DNA of 34,454 bases. Origin: a bacterium UBP15_UBA6099. Its GTDB lineage: Bacteria; UBP15; UBA6099. Below are positions 23,351 to 30,570 of the stretch, in pieces. The position numbers and the translations under genes are program-made. The notes under the pieces were generated by a model. It was given only the letters and a program-made list of their open reading frames with translations, had not been told where the DNA came from and did no database searches. The DNA lies in assembly GCA_002435745.1 (NCBI GenBank), contig DIWT01000042.1, forward strand, positions 1-34,454, read 5' to 3'. Within the stretch, counting starts at the first letter, position 1. Each line of letters opens with the position of its first letter.

Positions 23351-25642
23351 ATGGGTTCCCGGCAGAGATATGTCACGGTGTCCCCGCTGCTTGTTCCTGT
23401 GGACAAGTCGTTCGACTATGCCGTTCCGGAGCGTCTTTCGGAAACCGTCACAGCCGGCTCGATGGTGGTCGTCCCGTTCGGCAAACGCCGCATATTCGGC
23501 GTCGTCGCCCGCATCACCGACATCAAACCGGACCGGCAGCTTAAGTTCGTCGAGAGCGTCGTGGACGATTTCAGGTCGATGCCGTCCGACCTGCTTTCCT
23601 TATGCCTCTGGATGTCCCGGATGTATCTTTGCCCGCTGAACGCGGTTCTTGAAACCGCTTTTCCGTTCCATCGGAAGATGAGCGGGAAGGGGATAGACCG
23701 CACGGCGTTCCAAGCGTTGCAGCGGCGCACATCGCTTGAAAAGAACGTGACCGTCATGAAGGGCGCGTTCACGATGGCTGACGCGGACGACTTCGCCGGA
23801 CTCGAACGCGCCCCCGCGCAGCGCCGCGTCATGAAGACCCTGTTGCGCGAGGGAGGAAGCCTTCCCGCCCGCACTCTCGTCCGTATCGCCGACGCCACCA
23901 TGCAGACCGTCAAGGAGCTTGAGAAAAAGGGCCTTGTTTTTATAGGCTGGATGCCCAAAGACATGTCTCCGTCGGGAGAGGACGAAACTGCCCCGTCCGA
24001 AAACGACTACACGCTGAATCCCGCGCAGAAAGACGCTTTCGGTTCCGTTTGCTCCGCGATAATTCCCCAGAAGCATCAGGTCTTTCTGCTTCAGGGCGTC
24101 ACCGGAAGCGGAAAAACGGAAATTTACATGCAAGCCGCGAGGTGTTGCATCGGCAATGGAAAAAAGGCTCTGATTCTCGTCCCGGAGATAGCGCTGGCCA
24201 CGCAGATAATCGCCCGGTTCATGAAACGTTTCGCCGGACGCGTCGCCATCTGGCACAGTTCGCTCTCGATGTCCGAGCGGCTCTTCGAGTGGAACCGGAT
24301 AGTTTCCGGGGATGTCGATATAGTGATAGGGGCAAGGTCTGCGGTGTTCGCGCCGCTCGAAAATATCGGGCTGATAGTGGTGGATGAAGAGCACGAGGCG
24401 TCCTACAAACAGGAGCACAGGCCCATGTACCACGCAAGGGACGCGGCCGCGCAACGAGCCAAACTCGTCGGATGCCCGGTAGTTCTCGGCGGGGCGACAC
24501 CTTCGCTTGAGACTATCCACATGGTCAGGACAGGAAGAATCAGGAGGCTCACCCTGCCTAGCCGCGTCGGAGCCAGCGAGATGCCCGACATCGCCATCAT
24601 CGACATGCGCAGGGTTCAGCCCTCGCGCGTCACCTCTCTTTTCAGCCCGGCTCTCATCAACTCGGTGGCGGAAACCTTCGAGAAAAATGAGCAGTCGATG
24701 ATTTTCCTCAACCACCGGGGATATGCCCAATACATCCAGTGTTTCAGTTGCGGCGAGACTATTAAGTGCCCTCTCTGTTCGGTCAATATGAAATACCACA
24801 GGATGGAGGCTCTGCTGAAATGCCATATCTGCGGCCACAGCGAACCGAAACCGGAAAGATGTCCGAACTGCGGGGCGGGCGGCTCCGCTCTGCGCTACTA
24901 CGGGTTCGGAACCGAAAGGGTTATGAATCAGCTTAAGAGGAAGTTTAAAGACGCCCGCATAGAGCGCATGGACAGGGACACGGTGACCCGGCGCGGAGAG
25001 TACCGCCGCATAATAAACGCTTTCGAGGAGCGCGAGATAGACATTCTTGTCGGCACTCAGATGATAGCGAAAGGGCTGGATTTTCCCGGCGTCACGCTCG
25101 TCGGCGTGATCTCGGCGGACAGCATAATCAATATGCCCGACTTCAGGGCCGGAGAGCGGACATTTCAACTGCTCACACAGGTCGCGGGCCGCGCCGGCAG
25201 GCGAGACATACCCGGACGCGTGATAATTCAGACCCTGAATCCCGACCATCCTGCAATCCGCGCCGCGGCAGGCGGCGACCCTGATGATTTTTACGACTAC
25301 GAACTCAAGATACGTCGCGAGGCTCTTTATCCGCCTTTCACACAGATGGCTAATTTTATAATTTCTTCCGAAGATGAAAGAGAATCCGCGTCAGTCGCCA
25401 ACGAAATGCTGGCCGCGCTCGAAAAAGCCGCTAAAAACGCGGAAAAAAATGAATACATCGGGTTGCTCGGCCCAGCGGAAGCCCCGTTCTTTAAGATGCA
25501 CAATAGATACAGATATCTTGTTCTACTCAGGGGAGCATCAATCAAAGTCGTTCTTGCTGTCGCCCGCGAGGCGCTGGAAACTCTTTCGCCCATATCCCGC
25601 AAATGCGTATCCGTGGATGTCAATCCTCAGAATATGATGTGA
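23351..25642 (+). CDS. priA: Primosomal protein N' (replication restart helicase PriA)
   Basis: The 763-residue protein has the PriA order: N-terminal 3'BD domain (SPLLVPVDKSFDYAVPE), winged-helix region, Walker A GVTGSGKTEIY (about 249-259), VVDEEHEASYKQ (about 341-352) in place of the usual DEXH box, and GGATPSLE. The zinc-binding insert has eight cysteines in four CxxC pairs (about 463-510). Motif VI is QVAGRAGRRDIPG, and the C-terminal domain follows. It reloads the replicative helicase at stalled forks. The ribosome binding site upstream of the ATG is weak, and the 129-base gap after nfeD holds no obvious gene or promoter. Confidence 0.95.
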   Translation: MGSRQRYVTVSPLLVPVDKSFDYAVPERLSETVTAGSMVVVPFGKRRIFGVVARITDIKPDRQLKFVESVVDDFRSMPSDLLSLCLWMSRMYLCPLNAVLETAFPFHRKMSGKGIDRTAFQALQRRTSLEKNVTVMKGAFTMADADDFAGLERAPAQRRVMKTLLREGGSLPARTLVRIADATMQTVKELEKKGLVFIGWMPKDMSPSGEDETAPSENDYTLNPAQKDAFGSVCSAIIPQKHQVFLLQGVTGSGKTEIYMQAARCCIGNGKKALILVPEIALATQIIARFMKRFAGRVAIWHSSLSMSERLFEWNRIVSGDVDIVIGARSAVFAPLENIGLIVVDEEHEASYKQEHRPMYHARDAAAQRAKLVGCPVVLGGATPSLETIHMVRTGRIRRLTLPSRVGASEMPDIAIIDMRRVQPSRVTSLFSPALINSVAETFEKNEQSMIFLNHRGYAQYIQCFSCGETIKCPLCSVNMKYHRMEALLKCHICGHSEPKPERCPNCGAGGSALRYYGFGTERVMNQLKRKFKDARIERMDRDTVTRRGEYRRIINAFEEREIDILVGTQMIAKGLDFPGVTLVGVISADSIINMPDFRAGERTFQLLTQVAGRAGRRDIPGRVIIQTLNPDHPAIRAAAGGDPDDFYDYELKIRREALYPPFTQMANFIISSEDERESASVANEMLAALEKAAKNAEKNEYIGLLGPAEAPFFKMHNRYRYLVLLRGASIKVVLAVAREALETLSPISRKCVSVDVNPQNMM

Positions 25643-25846
25643 TTGCCTTAATCTTTTATTAATAACCTTTAAATAATTCTCATAAAAAAATCTCCTTTGC
25701 TTCGTGTCGGCGATTAAAAACGAGTTGAATAGTTCAAGATTATTAAAAAACAAATCAAATAAATCAATAATGGGCGTCAAATAACGCTTTGGCATGTGGC
25801 ATATTTATTAGCGTATTGATAAGTTTAAATATATTTCACAAAAAGC

Positions 25847-25874
25847 TTGACAAAGTTAATGCTACGTTTATAAT
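25847..25874 (+). promoter_or_regulatory. Perfect-consensus sigma-70 promoter
   Basis: TTGACA at 25847-25852 and TATAAT at 25869-25874 are exact consensus hexamers with 16-base spacing, in an AT-rich region. They precede GAGGAGG and the ATG at 25928. This is the strongest promoter in the window. The rest of the 285-base spacer 25643-25927 is AT-rich with A-tracts, possibly an UP-type element, and shows no gene. Confidence 0.88.
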
Positions 25875-25927
25875 TAGGCCATAAAGACCAAACAAACTGG
25901 TCGAAAAAAATTGAGGAGGAAAGAGAA

Positions 25928-26299
25928 ATGGCGCTGGAACTGGACAAGGTAGGATACGCAGGGATAGGTTTGCTGGCGAAGATGCAGGACCTGATCGAGG
26001 ATTTCGTGGAAGGCCGCACGGAAGAAGAAGCTGAACCCGCAGTGGAAGAGGCGAAGGAAGTCAACCTGCAGGAGCGCTTCGAGCAGCTCGTTGAGCTCGG
26101 CGAGGAACGCTACGACGAATGGCTGGACAAAGGCAAGGAAAGCCGCGAGAAAGTAGCCGACAAGTTTAAAGAGCGCGCGAACAAGATTTTCTCCGAGATC
26201 GGTCTCGTCACCCGCGAAGACATCGAAGACCTCGAAGACAAAATCTCCAAGCTTCAAAGGGCGATCAAAAAGGCTCAGACCCCGTCCAAAAAGGCCTGA
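25928..26299 (+). CDS. Small, charged, helical protein (phasin-like), probably highly expressed
   Basis: The 123-residue cytoplasmic protein is predicted almost entirely alpha-helical. A short hydrophobic N-terminal part (GYAGIGLLAKMQDLIEDF) is followed by an acidic segment, then alternating charged helices, a coiled coil (EDIEDLEDKISKLQRAIKKA) and a Lys-rich tail. The layout, including the VTREDIEDLEDKI type hinge, resembles phasin/PhaF-like or polyhydroxyalkanoate-granule-associated small proteins, but no PHA synthase gene lies here, so the function is open. It has a consensus promoter, GAGGAGG ribosome binding site and its own terminator, a sign of an abundant stand-alone protein. Confidence 0.8.
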   Translation: MALELDKVGYAGIGLLAKMQDLIEDFVEGRTEEEAEPAVEEAKEVNLQERFEQLVELGEERYDEWLDKGKESREKVADKFKERANKIFSEIGLVTREDIEDLEDKISKLQRAIKKAQTPSKKA

Positions 26300-26323
26300 A
26301 CTTTCAGATACGCAGGCATATAT

Positions 26324-26364
26324 AACCGAATCGCCTCCCCATCAGGGAGGCTTTTCGGTTTTTG
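26324..26364 (+). terminator. Rho-independent terminator of the small helical protein gene
   Basis: AACCGAA (26324-26330) pairs with TTCGGTT (26354-26360), and inside it GCCTCCC pairs with GGGAGGC. The stem is followed by TTT and a T-rich stretch, 25 bases after the stop codon. Confidence 0.85.
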
Positions 26365-26389
26365 GGCTTTGGCTCGTGAAAATCCTAGG

Positions 26390-27565
26390 TCAGAATGCCC
26401 GGCGTAGTATTTCAAGAGCTTCTTCGTATGTGACTTCTTCAGGGTTGTATATCAAAGCTCCGTCGTTGACAGCCACTTTCGCTATCGCTTCGAGCTTATC
26501 CTCTGTGACGCCTGCGTCCCGCAGCCTGTTGGGAAGACCGCTCATCTGATTCAGCTTCTTGTTAATGTCTCTGACTGCCTGAATCGCCGCTTCTGCTTTG
26601 GCGCGGTCATCTCCCGGAATCTCCCGGCCGCAAAGGTATTGGGCAAGCTCGCCTATTTCGCCGGCTCTCTTCGCGAGATTGTTTTCCATTCCGAATGGAA
26701 GCAGTATTGCGTTGGCAACTCCGTGAGGCACATGGCAGACGCCGCCGGTGGCGTGCGCCAGCGCGTGAACCACTCCGACCATTGAGTTCGAAAACGCGAT
26801 TCCTGCGATCAGAGAAGAATTAGCCATCGCGAGGCGGGCGTCTTCGTCCTTGCCGTTTTCAACGCATTTAACAAGGTTTCCCATCGCAAGTTTGATCGCT
26901 GTGATTGCCAGCGAATCGGAAATAGGATTTTTCTGCAGGCAGTAATAAGCCTCAACCGCGTGAGTCAGCGCGTCCATCCCGGTGGCGGCGGTGATTTTAG
27001 GCGGCATCGTCATCGTCATTTTCGGATCAAGTATCGCCACGTTCGGATAAAGCCGGTCTGATGTGAAAGCCATTTTTACGCCGGCCTGAACGTTGCTTAT
27101 GACAGCGACCAGCGTGACTTCCGACCCGGTTCCGGCGGTGGTCGGCACGACCAATAGCGGCTTCATCGCCTTTTTCAGCCTTTCCGCGCCTCTGAATTTC
27201 ATCAGGTCGTCCGTCTGCTCCGTCACCACGATGTTCGCGCCCTTCGCGGTGTCTATGCAACTGCCTCCGCCCACAGCCACGAAACAGTCGCAGTTCTTCT
27301 GCTTGAATAGTTCCGCCACCTGATTGACCACAACATTGCTGGAATCCGGGGGCGTTTCGTCGAATATATGGCCTATCGAGCAAGCTGAGCCTTGAAACGC
27401 GTCTTCTACATATCTGATCAGCCCCGCTCCTGCTACCCCTTTGTCAGTCACGACCAAAGCCCGTTTGACGTTTAACTGATCCATTTCATGAGGCAGGTTG
27501 GAGAGCGCCTGCCTTCCGCTTATGACTTTCACTGGACAGAAGAATTCGTAGAAATCCGATTTCAT
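26390..27565 (-). CDS. Iron-containing alcohol dehydrogenase
   Basis: The 391-residue group III dehydrogenase has the NAD(P)-binding GGGSCIDTAKG loop (99-109), PTTAGTGSEVT (141-151) and the metal ligands D198, H202 (DALTHAVEAYY), H267 (HALAHATGG) and H281 (VPHGVANAILLP). It would interconvert an alcohol and an aldehyde or ketone in the cytoplasm; the substrate (butanol, propanediol, lactaldehyde and others) cannot be read from sequence. GGGAG lies 8 bases before the ATG. It begins 25 bases after the SCP2-like gene on the same strand, so the two are probably one transcript. Confidence 0.93.
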   Translation of the reverse strand: MKSDFYEFFCPVKVISGRQALSNLPHEMDQLNVKRALVVTDKGVAGAGLIRYVEDAFQGSACSIGHIFDETPPDSSNVVVNQVAELFKQKNCDCFVAVGGGSCIDTAKGANIVVTEQTDDLMKFRGAERLKKAMKPLLVVPTTAGTGSEVTLVAVISNVQAGVKMAFTSDRLYPNVAILDPKMTMTMPPKITAATGMDALTHAVEAYYCLQKNPISDSLAITAIKLAMGNLVKCVENGKDEDARLAMANSSLIAGIAFSNSMVGVVHALAHATGGVCHVPHGVANAILLPFGMENNLAKRAGEIGELAQYLCGREIPGDDRAKAEAAIQAVRDINKKLNQMSGLPNRLRDAGVTEDKLEAIAKVAVNDGALIYNPEEVTYEEALEILRRAF

Positions 27566-27590
27566 TTTTTTATCTCCCGATGTTTTTGGA

Positions 27591-28229
27591 CTACCTTCGA
27601 GCCGCCGCGGCTATGCCGGGCAGTAGTACGAGCATCAGTTTCGCCTTCAATATCTTCTCGCCGAAAGACATCTTCGGCGCGCGCTTGAAAGTTTTTTTCA
27701 AAACCAAGCCGGGATATAGGTAGGACTGTACGATGTTCATCGCTCTCAGCGCCTCCATAGCAATCCCGATGTCGCCGTGGACGATGGTGCGATGCTGGGC
27801 GGAGGCCGTATGAGCGCCGATGAATCCCGCGAACAGCATCAACGCCGAATCTATGTTCTTGAAATAAAACACGATTTCGGCGTTTTTTAGATCTTCGCCT
27901 ACGCAACGAATCGCGCCATTCTCTTTCTTCATGGTCACGGACGGGCCTTGGCTGAGGATGCTGAGAGCAAAAATCCTTCCTTCCTCCCATCCGGATATCT
28001 CTTCTTTCAGTTTATCGCAATGGCGGGACAGATATTCGAAGCCCGCTCCCAGCGCCAGCAACGCCACTCTCGCTATGCCGCGCTTGACGGGATAGCTCAA
28101 AGAAAACAACCTGTTCATCCCTAGCGGTTCTTTAGCTTTTGGATATATCGAGGCAGCCGACGCTCCCGCCGCCGCAAGTCCTCCGCTATCTAGCCCTCGC
28201 GAATCGTTTTTATTTGAAGATTGGCTCAT
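27591..28229 (-). CDS. Probable SCP2-like sterol/lipid carrier protein
   Basis: The 212-residue protein has no signal peptide. After a variable, low-complexity N-terminus (about 1-40), residues about 90-190 show an SCP2-type alternation: GPSVTMKKENGAIRCVGEDLKNAEIVFYFKN, then a hydrophobic helix (ALMLFAGFIGAH), then HGDIGIAMEALRAM. SCP2 domains bind fatty acyl chains or lipids. GAAAGGAGA lies 6 bases before the ATG, supporting this start. It is upstream of the alcohol dehydrogenase gene, suggesting a lipid- or acyl-related role for the pair. The assignment is by pattern only; it could be another hydrophobic-ligand-binding fold. Confidence 0.6.
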   Translation of the reverse strand: MSQSSNKNDSRGLDSGGLAAAGASAASIYPKAKEPLGMNRLFSLSYPVKRGIARVALLALGAGFEYLSRHCDKLKEEISGWEEGRIFALSILSQGPSVTMKKENGAIRCVGEDLKNAEIVFYFKNIDSALMLFAGFIGAHTASAQHRTIVHGDIGIAMEALRAMNIVQSYLYPGLVLKKTFKRAPKMSFGEKILKAKLMLVLLPGIAAAARR

Positions 28230-28393
28230 ATATCTCCTTTCGAACGATGGCGGGGTTTATGTGTTTCATCAACGCCGTTCGCTCTACTAAATGCGTCGCT
28301 CGTTCCCGCTTTTTATCACGCGATATTATATACGAAAATCCGGGTTGCAACTCATATTTAGCCACGGAATTGCGGATAACGGAAAAATATTGG

Positions 28394-28421
28394 TTGTCTC
28401 AATTCGCTCTCTATATATAAA
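28394..28421 (+). promoter_or_regulatory. Putative promoter of the large secreted protein gene
   Basis: TTGTCT at 28394-28399 and TATAAA at 28416-28421 are 16 bases apart, about 70 bases before the ATG at 28492. The 262-base divergent spacer 28230-28491 also holds a minus-strand TATAAT (28325-28330) that could drive the SCP2-like gene. No small gene is supported here. Confidence 0.45.
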
Positions 28422-28491
28422 AATGCGGCCTCGGAGTTATAATCTCTTGTCGGCGGTTTCGAATTATGCCGGTTAGATTTGGAGGCGGAGA

Positions 28492-30522
28492 ATGAAAACG
28501 AAATTAATGTCAGCGATAGCGGCTCTATTGTTAGCGGCGGGAGCGGCGTCGGCCGCTGTCGCGGGGATATCAGTCCCCGGAGCGGATGCCGTCCCGCTGG
28601 GCGAATACTACGAAGCGCAGGCGCAGCTAGACGGCGCGGCGGTTGGCGACAAGGTTGAAATCGTTTCCGGCTCTCTTCCTCACGGACTTCGTCTGACTTC
28701 CCGGAACACGATAGAGGGATATCCTGCGGGAATCGAGAGGACGACCGCGAGGCTGCGCGCAAAGAAAGCGGACGGTTCTTTCGCGGAGTCCGACATCGCC
28801 TTCGCGGTAGTGTCAGCGGATTTCAGGCTGATATACAGGGAACTTCCCGTGGCGAAGCTTGGAGAGACGGTAAAAGTCAGGCTCGAAGGGCAGGGGGGGC
28901 AGGCTCCTTACGGAGGCTGCCGCGTCGTCAGGGCCAGAACATATTTCGAAGGAGCGGCGAAACCGGGCATGAAAGCCCCTGCGGAAGACGCCGCGCCGGT
29001 TTGGCTCTCTTTGACGCAGGATTGCGAACTGACGGCCGCCCCGGACAAAGAGGCGGTTGTGTTGCTGATTGTCGAAGCAACCGACGCGTCGGGCGCGACG
29101 GCGAGCGAGTTCTACGCGTTGCGCTCGTCGGCGGACCCTTCGGCCCCCGGTTGGATGGAGTTTAAAGCGCGCGAGTATAACAAGGATTATCAGGACAGAT
29201 TTTCCCCTTACGGACTGACTCTGGAAATCGATCCCAAGGGAGCGTATCAGCACTATGGCGACTCCGCTATCTGGACGGGCACATATCTGGCCGGGGCCGC
29301 TTATTTCTACGCCGTCACAGGCGAGGATTACGCCCGCGCCAACATGTTGAAGTCTCTCGACGCCACCACACGCCTTAGAGAAATCACAGGCGTTCCCGGT
29401 CTTATCGGCAGAGCTTATGAAAACGATGAATGGATCGGCCATAGAGACGAGCCTTACATCAAGCCGGACCCCGCGCGATTCCAGTTTCAGATAAACGAAG
29501 GCCCGCACAAAGGATGGCGCTTTCTAAGCACGTCCAGCAGGGACCAGTACACGGGCGTCTATTGGGGCAACGCCACTGTTTTCGAACTGTTCGACGACCC
29601 TGAATTCAAAAAGAAATCCTCTGAAAACATCGTGTCTATGTCGGCTCATATCTGGGACAACAAGATGCGCATTCAGGACGTGGACGGCAAGCACACGCGG
29701 CACGGCATAATGTCCGGTTACGGCATTCAAGGCTCTGAAGGCGGAGACCTCACTTACGACCCCTACACAAGCCCCGCCCGCATGGCAAACGGCTTCAACG
29801 CCGCTCTTATCCTCAACTGGTTCAACATGGCCGCCACTGTGGCTCAAGACGACGACACGCGCAGACTCTGGCGTCAGAGATACATGAACCTCATCTCGAA
29901 AGACCCCAACCCGGAACCCGAAAGGTCGTTCGAGCGCAACTACCTGTCTGTCCTCAAAAAAGTGTACGTTTACGGAGAGGCTTACAACGATTACTGGGAC
30001 ACGCTATGGTTCAACTTGAACTTGATTCACAACAACTACTTCCACCTCGCCAGATTTGAGCGGCATCCGAAGATAAGAGAGAGATACCGCGAGACGCTAC
30101 AATGGCTCTGGAAGGACAAAATAAAAATGGAAGACGGATGCCAAGCTCCCGAGAAGAGGCGCACCGAGCATGAAGGCAACCCGCACTTCACATGGCAGTA
30201 CCTCGGAGCGATGGGCGACCGAGACGCGAGCGCGGTGTTCAACGCCGTCGATACGCTGATGGCGTTTCCGCGCGGGCCTCGCGCTCCTTACATACCCGTC
30301 GAGCCTGTCGAATTCAAAACAGTTCCCGGGCATGACGACTGGACGTGCGAGCCGGTTCCCATCCAATACCGGCGGCCGCAGGACTTTCAGTGGCAGCGCA
30401 GCCCGTATGACCCTCATCTGTCATACCCCGAGCATGATCACGGACGCAACTTCGCCGGCGTCGATATGATAACTCCTTACTGGATGGGGCGTTATTTCGG
30501 TTATATACCGTCATATCTGTGA
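28492..30522 (+). CDS. Large secreted protein with Ig-like (He_PIG-type) domains and an alpha-helical C-terminal domain
   Basis: The 676-residue product has a signal peptide (about residues 1-22). The N-terminal 215 residues form two Ig-like units; the first has the SGSLPHGLRLTSRNTIEGYPAG pattern of putative-Ig (He_PIG) domains. Residues about 225-676 are rich in Trp, Tyr and His with long helices (SAIWTGTYLAGAAYFYAVTG, NYFHLARFERHPKIRERY, EGNPHFTWQYLGAMGDRDAS). That pattern suits an alpha/alpha-toroid fold such as six-hairpin glycosidases or lyases, but I see no catalytic motif that I can name. A GGAGGCGGAG site precedes the ATG. Carbohydrate processing outside the cytoplasm is a guess from the fold type only. 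Confidence 0.82.
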   Translation: MKTKLMSAIAALLLAAGAASAAVAGISVPGADAVPLGEYYEAQAQLDGAAVGDKVEIVSGSLPHGLRLTSRNTIEGYPAGIERTTARLRAKKADGSFAESDIAFAVVSADFRLIYRELPVAKLGETVKVRLEGQGGQAPYGGCRVVRARTYFEGAAKPGMKAPAEDAAPVWLSLTQDCELTAAPDKEAVVLLIVEATDASGATASEFYALRSSADPSAPGWMEFKAREYNKDYQDRFSPYGLTLEIDPKGAYQHYGDSAIWTGTYLAGAAYFYAVTGEDYARANMLKSLDATTRLREITGVPGLIGRAYENDEWIGHRDEPYIKPDPARFQFQINEGPHKGWRFLSTSSRDQYTGVYWGNATVFELFDDPEFKKKSSENIVSMSAHIWDNKMRIQDVDGKHTRHGIMSGYGIQGSEGGDLTYDPYTSPARMANGFNAALILNWFNMAATVAQDDDTRRLWRQRYMNLISKDPNPEPERSFERNYLSVLKKVYVYGEAYNDYWDTLWFNLNLIHNNYFHLARFERHPKIRERYRETLQWLWKDKIKMEDGCQAPEKRRTEHEGNPHFTWQYLGAMGDRDASAVFNAVDTLMAFPRGPRAPYIPVEPVEFKTVPGHDDWTCEPVPIQYRRPQDFQWQRSPYDPHLSYPEHDHGRNFAGVDMITPYWMGRYFGYIPSYL

Positions 30523-30570
30523 CGGCGGTCGCGATTTCGATATTTTTGCGAGCGGATATAGAGGGCAAGC

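Noticed and set aside
23600..25249. 549-residue minus-strand open frame
   Set aside because: It lies wholly inside priA, whose plus frame has clear helicase motifs. Long mirror frames are expected in GC-rich coding DNA, and the product has no family-like pattern.
25538..25795. 85-residue minus-strand frame reaching into the spacer after priA
   Set aside because: It overlaps the end of priA, has no good ribosome binding site and no recognisable domain.
27562..27990. 142-residue minus-strand frame overlapping the SCP2-like gene
   Set aside because: It is another frame of the same strand; the 212-residue frame has the ribosome binding site and the protein-like pattern.
28139..28420. 93-residue plus-strand frame in the divergent spacer
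   Set aside because: It is antisense to the start of the SCP2-like gene, and its AT-rich part coincides with the likely promoters.
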